From Botryotinia globosa (lineage: Eukaryota > Ascomycota > Leotiomycetes > Helotiales > Sclerotiniaceae): a stretch of DNA of 64,000 bases. The notes beneath the pieces are model-generated. The model did not search any database, was not told the origin of the DNA, and saw nothing but the letters and a program-made list of their open reading frames with translations. Positions 38,064 to 49,274 of the stretch are shown piece after piece; the stretch's first letter is position 1, and each line of letters begins with the position of its first letter. The stretch lies in contig RCSZ01000013.1 of NCBI GenBank assembly GCA_014898425.1, positions 1,667,501-1,731,500 of the forward strand, written 5' to 3'. The position numbers and the translations under genes were made by a program.

Positions 38064-39208
38064 CTTGAGTTTGTGTTGAAAAAGAAACAAAACAAGTGAA
38101 GAGAGAAAAAGTACCGTGAAGAGAGGGGGAGAAGTTTATATATATATACATATATACTAAGAGATATCGATGCATGTCTCCTAGAACTAGCCAAATGTGC
38201 CTCCCTAGTGTTGAAGCTACTTGAACCATATCCTGATTTATTGGACCGTTATATATCCACAATTTGTCATTATAATATTTAAGATAGACAGGCTAGAAGT
38301 ATCCAGAATAGCATGGGCTGAGGACAATGGATCTTGACGTCAAGTATTCTAGAAGTAGCAAGTAGCATAAGATAACAAAAACGACACCAGAGCAAAACCA
38401 CATGATTTTCATTGCCAAGAACATCGTTGGTAGTCCTAAAGATACTAAAGTTGACAACTTTCCATGATTAAACTTAACTACGGGGAAATCGTCAGTACAA
38501 ACCTTTTTTCATTATCTTAGATAGTCTATTACACCAAGTACAACAGTCACCCTCCAGTTTCATGAATTATACATGACGTACATTACGTAACATCTAATTT
38601 GATGTCTGTATCCTTCTGTTAGGTTGTCATTAGGAACCAGAAATGGAAAGTCGCTGTTCTTAGGTTTCAAAAGATACACGGAAGGGGCACCCAATATATC
38701 TCGACATGTTCAAACTGTCAGGTTTGTAATCTGCATGTGATATCTGGTAATTGCAATGAAATCAAGAAGCAGTTACAAATGACGTGAATACTTATCAAGC
38801 GTTCTACTATCCAATTCAGTAAAGAGTAGTTGATTTTAAGCTTGGCACTAGCATTATCTGGTGTGCGAACTAAGCTTCAATTGGTCTGAATTGCCAAGGA
38901 AAATGTTATTCGTGACTTGCAGTAGTCTACATTTTAAATTCGTACCAACTCACAATCGATTATAGTGCCAACTTGCTGATCTCTGGAATCAAGTGGAGTA
39001 AATATTGATGAAATGTGTGCTCCATCAAGACACGGAAATAGGGACGAGTATTTCTTGAAGTACACGGAGAGTCTCTACAACCATCTTATTTTTGCTGCTG
39101 GTCCTTTTTGGGACCATCACAAGTACCTAAAGGGTATGTTTCATTTTAGAAGAGAACCTACATAACGTCCGGGCTTCCATCATCCCAAGGCGTGGTGATG
39201 CCTGCATG
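38064..39208. other. Intergenic and upstream region of the zinc-finger gene
   Basis: The first few hundred bases are the probable promoter of the minus-strand zinc-finger gene, with a (TATA)n run at about 38137-38156. No other gene is supported. Confidence 0.4.
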
Positions 39209-39367
39209 TCAGTTTCTGCATGCTTTAAGCGGATGGTAAAATGTACGATTACATCCACAACATTTAGGCCACTGTCTTATACACCGACGGCAATTAGCTG
39301 GCTGTGGAGGGGGTGGAGGAGGAATGTTTAAGCGTCTGCTGCTACCGCCGCTTGTTTCTGGTGGCAT
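39209..39367 (-). pseudogene. Cys-rich small ORF, probably the end of a decayed gene
   Basis: A 52-codon minus-strand ORF starts MPPETSGGSSRRL, passes a proline run, and then shows CRRCIRQWPKCCGC followed by FYHPLKAC, a CxxC-x6-CCxC arrangement that could bind zinc. The reading frame is protein-like upstream too: a TAA at 39376-39374, readily derived from CAA, is preceded by a Gln/Val-rich stretch back to about 39420. Downstream of the TGA it continues with HAGITTPWDDGSPD. I therefore read it as a relic rather than a complete small protein. No family is recognised. Confidence 0.35.
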
Positions 39368-39419
39368 CACTATTTATTGTTGTACTGTATATACTTGAAC
39401 TTGATATTGTTGTTGTTGG

Positions 39420-41809
39420 AGGAGTCTGTAAAAGGAAATAGAGGTGCACACTTTTATGATGAAATGCTTCGTTTTCTGATACAACAGATTGAATATCCGA
39501 ATGGAAAATCTTGGAACGACGATTGAGCCGTGGCAATGAGGCACTCTTGAAATCAGTCCAGAAAGAGCACTTTTTGATGATGGAAATTTGTTACGACGGA
39601 GACGTTATGTGAGGCGTGTTGAGTCGTAGAGGCAAGTCGCTGAAGAGCTCTATATAATCTCGTGGTCTTCTATTATTTTATGGAGTGCTGGACTGTCTTC
39701 GATTGTATCAAAGTATATCCAAAGGGGCTTACCGATCGTACTTAAACACATATTATCCCTGCAAATTCCATTCCTGTGTCCTCGAAAATAACTCCTAAAG
39801 GCACTCAGATAGCGATGATTTGACTCAAAAAAGCCGACAATGACTGGAGAAAGTCATCAGATTGACTCGAAAGTCTCTCTGTGACTGGAAATGCTTTTCT
39901 TGGTTGAAGATACTCATTTTAATAGGAAATCATGGTCCCTGTGACTGTGATGTTCATCTTGGGATATGAATTTATGTAGAAGAATGCGAAGGCTTTCATA
40001 ATACTTACACTTCCTCTATTAGATCTGTGTGCTACCATGGATTATTCTCCTGCTGGATCAGTCACTTGGCTAGAACTCTCAAGCTTGAGTTGAGGTCTGA
40101 ATATCTTTGGAACATCCTCCACCAACCTTTTTGTCGTAGGTTGACATGGAATAACAACTGATCAAAAGTGTCATTTACAAACCTTTAAATACTATTCAAG
40201 TGCAGTTTGCCAAGAATCGCCGCGGGTAGATTGGCGCGGGCAATGGGGTCTTGCAGGTTGTCCGAGGAAAACAGTAATGGCGGGTGGTGCTGGATGGTAT
40301 GAAGTCTGTAATATCCGAATGACTGCTATCCCTTGCCTCTGGCCGTGTCTTATTTGTTCAAGCCCCAATGGTTTCTTTAACTCATTGAGAATAACGACAT
40401 ACCATATTTAATCACTTATAAAGCTTGAGCAGGTATCGAAGAATCAGGTCATGGTACTGAGAAAGGAAGCATACCTTCATCATTAAGTACTCTCACCATT
40501 TTGCTTAAAATACCATATCTTCGGCCGAACGATTTCTGTAGATATTTACATCTACTCTTGTTCATTTCCCCCCTAAAAGCTTCAGTCATTGAAGTACGTC
40601 CATTGTTTTAGGGGGTAAGTTTGTCTTTAACGTGAACAGCTTGTGCATACCAGAGAATCTGCATTCTGAGAATCACAGATGACCGTCGCGAGATCTACGC
40701 ATTCCATGCGACCCTCAGTATCCTCTTACTGAGATTTCTTTCCACAGATTCTGTAAATAGCAAATTGAATGTCCAAGTTATCTTTTCCAAGGCACAAGAG
40801 TAACGATCTTAGTGCCTATTTATCGCCTTGCCTCCGGCCCATACTGTGGGATTGATTATAGGGAAAGTGGTTTGCTCGTCAATTCTTCTGTATGCTTTGA
40901 AAATTATCGGACAATGAACTTAAATCATCAGAGTTTTGAGTTCCAAGACGATAGAAAAAAAATATTAGGGTCATAGTGATGAGAAAGATTTCATGCCCAC
41001 CTTAAATTGCCTCAAATTTGACTATGAACTAAGTACGGTTGAGTGAATGGCGACGAAGGTTGCTGGTTCATTTTCCGAGTTGATCGCTATGACTTACCAT
41101 CAGAATTCGGTTAAACTTCTTGAGTTCCTGGCTTAACTGAAATCAAGGTCTAATGAAACAGACGCTAATGTATATGGAATTGCTCTCCTTGGAATGTTGA
41201 GATGCGCTTTACGAACTGAAATTATGATGTCCCAGTATCTTAAAACAATGGCACCACGTGGAAAGAATAGTCGCGATGCCTAGCTGCTGCAAAGTATAAA
41301 TGTTCACCTCAGCGAAACACAATCTTCCCTATCTCGTTCTTCGAGAAACATCGGTTTTTGATCAAATGACTTCATCGATGGATGGATTAATATTCCACAA
41401 GGAACATATTGACATTCCATCCACCTGCGAACCCCTATACCAACACCTGCGAACCCCTATACCAATTCTGAAAGTAGCAGGCCCTGCGATCTTCAATAAC
41501 ACCCGAGGAATTGTAATTGAAGATTCGGGAAGCATGCGTAGAGAGTGGAAGAAGTCGGATAATATTATGAGTATGATTTGAAATCGGCGACATAAAGAGA
41601 AAGGAAAAGGGAAAGCAGTGGATTCCTATGCTGGGATTTAAATTGCCTTTGCCTCACTGGATCTGTATGCCAATTGTCAGATACTAAGTCTTTTTGGTGG
41701 TTTATAGTCAGCAGATCTACTTTTTATGTTGGGTCTGGAAACGTACTTGTCAAGGTAATGATTTATTGTAAAGAAGGTCGGACAGCTCTTTCCAGATGAA
41801 TTGAACTTA
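39420..41809. other. Gene-poor region
   Basis: No supported gene. A 93-codon ORF at 41300-41581 contains a direct repeat of CACCTGCGAACCCCTATACC (about 41426-41467) but shows no domain and lacks confirming features. Confidence 0.4.
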
Positions 41810-42319
41810 TAAGAGTTGCGGCTATTGCTCACCGCATATATAATGCTTATCCAATTAAAATATAGAATTATTCAACTTTTTATATTTTAGTTTATTTATT
41901 ACAATAAACCACAATTAAATTAAGTTATTCTATTCTATTTTAAATACCTATCTAGCTATCCATATCTTTTAAAAAATATTATTTGATTAATTAAATCTTA
42001 TAAAAAAAATATTAAAATTGAAAATTCTAAATTTTTATGAAAATTTATTTATTTTATAAGAAAAATATTATATATTAGGATTTTAACAAAAATTCTATTT
42101 TAATATCATATATTTATTCAATAAAAATAATGAAAAATATTTCGAATAACTTTTTATATTTTAATTATAATTATCTATCATTTTCAATTTTTTGAAAAAG
42201 AAAATATAAAGATTTAAACAAAATATTTAATATAATAATTTGTATAGAAAAATCTTATTTTTGCTGGGATTTTGTCATATTTGTTACAGGGGTGTGCTAA
42301 GCGATGACTACAACTCTTA
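41810..42319. mobile_element. MITE copy A with TIR TAAGAGTT...
   Basis: The left end reads TAAGAGTTGCGGCTATTGCT and the right end, reverse-complemented, reads TAAGAGTTGTAGTCATCGCT. These are terminal inverted repeats of at least 20 bp with RIP-like transitions. The AT-rich interior has no coding capacity. The whole ~510-bp unit is repeated in inverted orientation at 42445-42959. The exact target duplication is unclear because the ends are TA-rich; TA is possible. Confidence 0.75.
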
Positions 42320-42444
42320 TTATGTCTAATTATACAGGGCTTTATACTCGAGATGTATTTACATATGAGAAGGTTTGGTTATGATAATGAATTATCTCAT
42401 AAATCATTCCATAATAAATGTGAATAAAAATGGTTTCAAAATTA

Positions 42445-42959
42445 TAAGAGTTCTGGCATCTGCTCACCGCACCTTTGTGACAAATGTGACAAAATCCCTG
42501 CAAAAATGAGGTTTTCCTATATAAATTATTATATTGAATATTTCAATCAAATCTTTATATTTTTTTTTAAAAAAAATCGAAAAAAATAAATAATTGAAAT
42601 CAAAATATAAAAAATTATTCGAAATATTTTTTATTATTTTTGTTGAATAGTTATATAATATTGAAATCGAATTTTTTCAAAAATTCTAATATGTAACATT
42701 TTCCCCATACAAAATAAATGAATTTTCATCAAAATTTAGAACTTTTAACTTTAACCCTTTCAAATCCTATTTAAAAAAATAAAGAAAAATATTCTATCTA
42801 TTTTTTTATAAAATTTGATTAATTAAATAATATTTTTTAAAAAAAATCATAATTTTATTTCTTATAATAAAAAATAAACTAGGATATGAAAAATTAAATA
42901 ATCCCATATTTTAGCTGGAAAAGCGTTACATATGCGGTGAGAAGAAGCCAGAACTCTTA
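42445..42959. mobile_element. MITE copy B, inverted relative to copy A
   Basis: The reverse complement starts TAAGAGTTCTGGCTTCTTCT and follows copy A closely throughout, ending in GATGCCAGAACTCTTA. Most differences are C/T or G/A. The two copies are separated by 125 bp of single-copy sequence (42320-42444), so the pair makes a ~1.1-kb palindrome. It resembles a DNA-transposon-derived MITE; the parent family is unknown. Confidence 0.75.
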
Positions 42960-43371
42960 CCAAAATTGTGCGCTGGCATTAGATGCCCTTAAGCTCAATG
43001 CTCCTAATACGCATGGATCTAGGTACCAAGATGCTCACAATTGCACTAGTTAACCTTTTTATCGTTGACTGAAATTGATATAAAACAACCTTTAATCTTG
43101 CTCAGCTCTTGGAGAAAATATGATCGGGGACAGTTGCGCTGCTCATTGATATTGGCCGAATTAATAATTGGTGGGGGTGGCACAGTAACTTGGGGGCCGC
43201 CAATGCCCCAATCGCGGGGAAGAGTCACCACATCGGAGTGACTTCTAAATCTCTATTTGTGACTCAAATCAATATGTATTTGACTTATATTTAGTTGATG
43301 CTTATCTTCTATGATCCGACTACTTCGCAATCAGTCTTTTTCTCGCAAAGAAAGCTATACCTATATCAAAT

Positions 43372-46300
43372 ATGGCTTCATGGAAATTGGTTCTCGCGCC
43401 AGCTGATGAGGGCAAAATCAAATATACCTCATTCGCCAATGCAAGAAAGTATTTCGCTCTCGATGCTTCCGGATCCACAGTTGGCATTCGATTCATCTCG
43501 GAACATAATTTTGCAGATGGGATTCACGAAGTATCTATAAAAAAAGATGAAGATAGAGTCACGAGATGGGGTTCCAACTGCAAAGACCCAACGAGTTGGG
43601 AGCAATGTTTCTGGGCTCCCGATCAGGGCGGAACGCAGCCACAACATATATTGAGGAATCAAAATTCGATGCAAGCGATTCGCGATTCTGATATTTGGTT
43701 CTTGCTTACAGATGGAGAGGTCCCCAATTCTGAGGTGCACACACTGGCGGGGTTGGGACAAGAACTGGGAGTGTTTGATTGCGCGACGGTGTTTTTGATC
43801 ACGTCACATACAAGGAATGCACCAAGTTATGCCAATGTTTCCGTTGGTATCACATCTTATGCCAATTGTGCGAATGCACTATGCCTTTTCAAGGATTATG
43901 AAAGCAATCGCATCTATGTGATAGCCAGCAAGGGCGCTTTTGCGGCATTAGATCAAGCGGTAGATCACGATACATGGGAGAAATTGACCAACTTTCCTAG
44001 CGAAGCATCACTAATCCAAAGAATCACCGAGCTAGAAATTCATGTCCCAACTGCGGAAACAAGAATTGCAACACCAACTCAGCTCAATTTAGGCGAAGAA
44101 TGGAACGCAGCTCACAATAATTCCCAACCTACCTTGGTAGACATTGACATGCTTCTTCGAGCAGGAGTTATCTCAGATGAAGATCGTGATCTACTCTTTG
44201 CAGATGAAGCACTCGATGCTCTGCTTCTAGCCTGCAAGTCTCGCGGAAAGCTGAATGAACTTCGATCATTCCTTCTCGCCCAAAAAGTCGAACAATTGAC
44301 AATCAAACTCGAAGATGTATCCGGTGCCGCGGGCTTCATTGATCTGCTTGCTGATCAGGAAATACCTAGCGAGACTAGGACTCTCCTGCAATCCAAGCTA
44401 AGAGACGCTCATGAAGCAAACCGTAAAGCTTATACCGCAGCTCAAAATAATTTACAAATAAAGGCCATCCAAGATCGTAATAGAAAAGTAGATGCATCGT
44501 TACGTGCTCTATCTGATTCAGAAAAGTCCGGGTTTACAGCAGAAATTCTCTCGAGAAGATCGAACCGAGCACGACGTGCTGAAAATATTTCGGTAGACTC
44601 TGCAGTGGATGTTTCGGTGTTAGATCTTGAAGCCCCAGGCTTTAGAGGTGAGTGCCAGGTCTGCTGTGGGGACAATGAAGTTCTATCAATTGCTCTCAAA
44701 GTACTGAGCGCAGAAGCTATGGCAGCTAATACCGATAACTTTGCTCTTGACTTCCCATTGGCAGCCGGGAGATTCGAGGCGAACATGAATATACTGTCCA
44801 GTCAGTGTATCTGTTTCCAATGTGCCTTATTTGGAAGACCTGGTCATTCTATATACGGAGAAGAAATCTCCGCTGTCATTCCAACTTTAGAGTACACTGG
44901 GAGTAACAAATTGTACATTCATCAGCAATTGTACAAAGCGCTAAATGCGGGGCTCAAAACTGGCGTTCCAGCTATGGGACAGTTATTTGCGACAATTTTG
45001 GATCGCACTCTGAGGGTCAAGGAGTGGGCTGGCGCCGGCTTTGAGAATAAGAAAGGAAGTATAGATGCAGAAATTCTGCAGAGGAGAAATACAATAACTT
45101 GGCTTCTGAACAACATAATTTCACATCTCCGAGTGAGAGAAACATTTAATGAACTGGGCCAGTGGACTACCTACCCGCTCTCTCTCACCTGGGCGGCACA
45201 AGATTTCCAAAAACAAGGGTTGACGTCTTGGTGTATCAACTACCCCGTCGCAGGTTTTATGCAACTCTTACGTTTCGGGAAAACACTGAATGTATTCTCC
45301 GATGAGACCATCACGGATATGAAGAATACCAAATTCTTGCATTCATTCGTCTCAACCTTCCTTGCACGGCTCTATAAAAACATGGGTAAATCCCGCGACT
45401 GGACAAAACCTCTGTTGGAAATCCTTTACGTGGAATTTAATGCCGATCTAATTCCAAAAGATCTGGGAGGTAATGCATCAATATTGAGATCGGTACCAAT
45501 GTTTTGGAATACACTGATGGAATTTATGCCTGCGGAAGATTTTCTCAAAGGTTGGACAGAGGAAGAATCAAGAAAGATGATGTCTCGAATACAAATTCTC
45601 GCTTTCTGGCTAGTGTTTTACCAATTCGCGCATACATCTGCAAAGACATATTTCGCACAATTGCGCTCCAAGGAACCGTTAGCTGTTGTTTTGCTCGATA
45701 CAAAAGCTGAGGTTCCTGAAAATACTGTCAGCGAGATATTGCTGAGTATATTCATTGAATCTAAGCCAGAATTTAAGAATGAAGATGCGTACACTAGCCA
45801 CAACAATGTTGTGGTCCCATTCGAGAATCCCTTTGGTGCGTCGGTACTCCTCCACTGCGGAGCTCCAGATTGCGGTATTTCGTTTCTACCAGAGGAAGTC
45901 TCGTTGAAGCAAGTTGCAGACTGGGAAATAGAGTGGACACCGAGACTATTGGATCAAGTGAGAAAGAAGAGACGAGATCATCTTATTGACATTTTTGGCA
46001 TCCTCGGAAAACATGACATCAAAAAAGAAATAAGCGAAACTGGATTACCAGGTGTAACAAAAGTTCCATCAAGACCAAGTGAAGTCCACACTTGTATGCA
46101 TATAGGGATTGTCAAAACATGGGCTACACTGACGCGCAAGGAGAAGAGGAATTTGACAGGTGCCATTCAATCTTCGTGGATGGGTGATTGTGATGAAGAG
46201 GATGAAAAGGTGATCGAGGAGTTTGTAATCAAAGCGAGGAAATGCATTTGTGGGGTTGGGAGGGGCAATGTTTATTCGGCGACACTGGGAAGAGATATCA

Positions 46301-46470
46301 GGGCTGTGCTGCCCAGCTTTCTGGAGGTTTTGAAGGTGGGATTAGCGATGGAGAAGAAAGAGGGGATGTGCGAGGATGTGAGTTTGTATCAGTTTGATTT
46401 TGGAGAGAATAGGGTGGCGGGGAAAATTAGGTGGGAGGTGGAATCTTTGAGGAGGAAGGGGCTTGTGTAA
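43372..46470 (+). CDS. Large intronless protein with vWA-like N-terminal region and Cys cluster, function unknown
   Basis: A single uninterrupted ORF of 1032 codons starts at the ATG that follows GCAAAGAAAGCTATACC. Around residues 95-200, SDIWFLLTDGEVPNSEV followed by ATVFLITSHTR resembles the central strands of a von Willebrand A (Rossmann-like) fold. TDGE114-117 sits where the third metal-binding loop would be, but I do not see a DxSxS motif. Residues 428-485 carry CQVCCGD and CICFQC cysteine pairs that could bind zinc. The rest is helical and mostly soluble. There is no signal peptide. The gene is flanked by MITEs on both sides, yet its frame is undamaged. I do not recognise a named family; the vWA call is tentative. 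Confidence 0.72.
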   Translation: MASWKLVLAPADEGKIKYTSFANARKYFALDASGSTVGIRFISEHNFADGIHEVSIKKDEDRVTRWGSNCKDPTSWEQCFWAPDQGGTQPQHILRNQNSMQAIRDSDIWFLLTDGEVPNSEVHTLAGLGQELGVFDCATVFLITSHTRNAPSYANVSVGITSYANCANALCLFKDYESNRIYVIASKGAFAALDQAVDHDTWEKLTNFPSEASLIQRITELEIHVPTAETRIATPTQLNLGEEWNAAHNNSQPTLVDIDMLLRAGVISDEDRDLLFADEALDALLLACKSRGKLNELRSFLLAQKVEQLTIKLEDVSGAAGFIDLLADQEIPSETRTLLQSKLRDAHEANRKAYTAAQNNLQIKAIQDRNRKVDASLRALSDSEKSGFTAEILSRRSNRARRAENISVDSAVDVSVLDLEAPGFRGECQVCCGDNEVLSIALKVLSAEAMAANTDNFALDFPLAAGRFEANMNILSSQCICFQCALFGRPGHSIYGEEISAVIPTLEYTGSNKLYIHQQLYKALNAGLKTGVPAMGQLFATILDRTLRVKEWAGAGFENKKGSIDAEILQRRNTITWLLNNIISHLRVRETFNELGQWTTYPLSLTWAAQDFQKQGLTSWCINYPVAGFMQLLRFGKTLNVFSDETITDMKNTKFLHSFVSTFLARLYKNMGKSRDWTKPLLEILYVEFNADLIPKDLGGNASILRSVPMFWNTLMEFMPAEDFLKGWTEEESRKMMSRIQILAFWLVFYQFAHTSAKTYFAQLRSKEPLAVVLLDTKAEVPENTVSEILLSIFIESKPEFKNEDAYTSHNNVVVPFENPFGASVLLHCGAPDCGISFLPEEVSLKQVADWEIEWTPRLLDQVRKKRRDHLIDIFGILGKHDIKKEISETGLPGVTKVPSRPSEVHTCMHIGIVKTWATLTRKEKRNLTGAIQSSWMGDCDEEDEKVIEEFVIKARKCICGVGRGNVYSATLGRDIRAVLPSFLEVLKVGLAMEKKEGMCEDVSLYQFDFGENRVAGKIRWEVESLRRKGLV

Positions 46471-46854
46471 TGGCACCAACAAAGGCCAGTGAACGGCTTG
46501 AATCATCGGCGGAAGTTAAGGCTCTGGTCCCGAGAAACAGTTAATATTGATTGTAACATTCATATAATCACCTAACATGACTACTTTCGTATTTCGATGC
46601 ATCCAAATTGTATAAATTTGATGTTTCGAGATCTGTCCATATAGATTGTCAAAACCTTGATGTTGGTTGATAAATGGTGATTTTACACAGCAAACTTCTT
46701 CTCAGTACATGGAATATATCTTTAGCAATTCTCAAAGAGGGATTTGAAATTGAAGGTCGAACTCGGAACGTATCTGAACACTCCAAGCACGGAACCTAAA
46801 ATTCCGGTTACTCTGGAAATTAGTTGTGACAGGTCATATAGCACTTGGATATTA
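46471..46854. other. 3' region between the 1032-codon gene and a MITE
   Basis: Nothing beyond probable terminator sequence is visible. Confidence 0.4.
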
Positions 46855-47670
46855 AGTCAACCACCCTACTTTCAGGCCACCCCTGTTTCGGGCCACCTTT
46901 TTACACCAAAAATCACTTTTTTAATCTATTAATATCTCTATCAATATTGAATATAATTTAATAAAAATTTAAATCTATATAATTCAAATCATTCCAAATC
47001 TATTTTGAAATTTTTAGATTTTTAGGATTTTTCTAGATCGATTTCTAAAGCTACGAAATATCGATTTTTAATTACATACAAATTACATATAAATCTAAAA
47101 TTTTATAAAATCTATAATAACTTTTAAAAGAAAATAGCTAAAAATAAATTATAAAATTTTATTATAAATTTATAAGATATTTAATTTGAAAGATCTTAAA
47201 AAAATAAAAAATTCTTTATGAATAAATATTTAAAAGAATACTCTCAAAATTACAGGGATTATTTATACTACTTTTAACTCACTATATACTATATCTCTAT
47301 ATTTATTCATTTTTTTGAATTTTTTTTTGAATTTCTATATAGATTTAGATTTGAATTTTTCAAAAAAAAATATAATCTTCTTTTAATAATTATTGTTAAA
47401 AAGTTATTGAAGATTTTATAAAATTTTAAATTTATATATGATTTATATATAAATTGAAAATCGATATTTTAAAGCCTTAGAAATCGATCCACAAAAATCC
47501 TAAAATTCTAAAAATTCTAATATAAGTTTAAAATAGCTTATATTATATAACTATAAATTTTTATTAAATTATATTCAATATTGATAGAGATATTGATAGA
47601 CCAAAAAAGTGATTTTTGGTGTAAAAGGGTGGCCCGAAATAGGGGTGGCCCGAAAGTAGGGTGGTCGACT
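46855..47670. mobile_element. Fot1/pogo-like foldback MITE (816 bp)
   Basis: The ends are AGTCAACCACCCTACTTTC on the left and, reverse-complemented, AGTCGACCACCCTACTTTC on the right, flanked by TA on both sides (46853-46854 and 47671-47672). The inverted repeat goes on for more than 110 bp at high identity. It then continues imperfectly almost to the centre, so each arm is about 350-400 bp and the element can fold on itself. AGTCAA...ACCC is the kind of terminus seen in fungal Fot1-type elements (family knowledge). The interior is AT-rich and non-coding. Confidence 0.83.
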
Positions 47671-49274
47671 TATGTTACCCAGAGCTTCGGTACTCAAAAA
47701 AGGCAAATCGTACATCCAAGACCAATTTCATATGATAATACAGGCAACCAAATATGTGCGGGCCCAAAGAACTAGTTTGACGTATGCATACAAGGTCAGG
47801 AGTGGTAGAATCTCAAAGGAACAGAGTCCTTTTGTTATGCGCAAAAGGACTAGAAGACCCCGAGACTGCAACATGTACGAACTGTGAATATGATTTTGTG
47901 GTGACGAGTACATAGGTAGCTGAGAACAGGCGAGACTCGACAATCTCAACATCAATTCCGATTTTCATCCGACTTCGGAAACCTCTTTAAGGGTCTACAA
48001 GAGCGGGCCCTGGCAGGCTTCTAGATTGCAAATCGGAGAAATAAATCCTAGTCTACTATTTGACGGGCCATGCATGTAATCATGGGAAGAATACATTGCA
48101 TTTTCACTGGAAAGCCGATCAAACGTTCGAAAAGATTCGCTAATGAAGCGAATAAATTAAAATAACGGGGTAGCATGAACCTTATGCAGGAGCTTGGAAT
48201 ACAGTACATAAGTACTCAAACTTAAGTTTATGCTGCAGTGACCATTCATGGTTTCATATGTTACACAGTAGTAGAAAATTAGTTCTGTACATAGTACTGA
48301 AAAGTCGTGATTCTGGAAAAGTGGCGACGATAGAGAACTAATAGATGTGTCGCTTGAATCAGGAAAACGGAGGTGTCTAGTCTGTCCAACCAAGTCCCCA
48401 AGAGAAGTTGATTCGGAAGGTAGTTTCCCTTATTCGGCGATCTTTGATAGTGGGATACAATCGTTGTCTGTAACAAGAACAGATATACCCCAAGTGAAGG
48501 GTGTATTAGGGGTCCATCTCACGGGGAACATGGGTTTTATGGTGGCGCAGTAGGTAGAAGGAAGTCAGCCCTAGAGATATGAAAGATTCGTGACATTGAA
48601 CTCTTGTAATAGATTTCTAGATATCATCTTAGAGTGTAACATCATCGAAGATGGTTAGGCGACGGTAGAGTTCCAAGGGAATGGCACTTTTTGTATCCGT
48701 GAAGGTCTTGGTTCGCCATGTTGCAGTGAGCTTGAATAAACTGAGGCGTATTTTCTATCTTCATGATCTGTGGAGATGAAGGGAACGAGTTTTGTAACAA
48801 TAAAAGAAATTCACAAATAGCTGGAAACAGTTTGCGAGCTCAAAATGATCATTTTCGCCATTTGAGTTCTTCTCCCAATTCGTTGCGAGGATAGTTGGAT
48901 GGAGGAGTTTAAGTCACGTGTAAATAGGAACAATAGTTCTTCTAGACTTGATTGGGACTAGTCTGCACCTTTTTGTAGCAATTCGATAATGTGAATTATC
49001 ACTCAACCACAAACAAAGAATCATTCAATCCTCACGACTTCAAACTCTTCACATATCCACAGACACGCAATACATGTTCAAAATTGTTCTCCTCGTTGTA
49101 TCATTGATTCTCATAGTTCGTCGTGTCTTTACTGAAGTTCTTCAGAGCACGTTAATTATTTATAGCGAATGGTTTCATCCTAGCCATCTTGATACTTCTT
49201 GAGCTTCATGGGGACGCCACATGAATGTTGCACCCCCTGATCTTTGCTTCCAACTTCCAAGGTCAGGCCTCATT
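47671..49274. other. Gene-poor region, no gene seen
   Basis: Only short overlapping ORFs occur, with no domain and no splice chain that I can follow. Confidence 0.4.

Noticed and set aside
41300..41581. 93-codon ORF as a small gene
   Set aside because: It contains an internal direct repeat, no domain, no clear promoter context and no conserved-looking segment.
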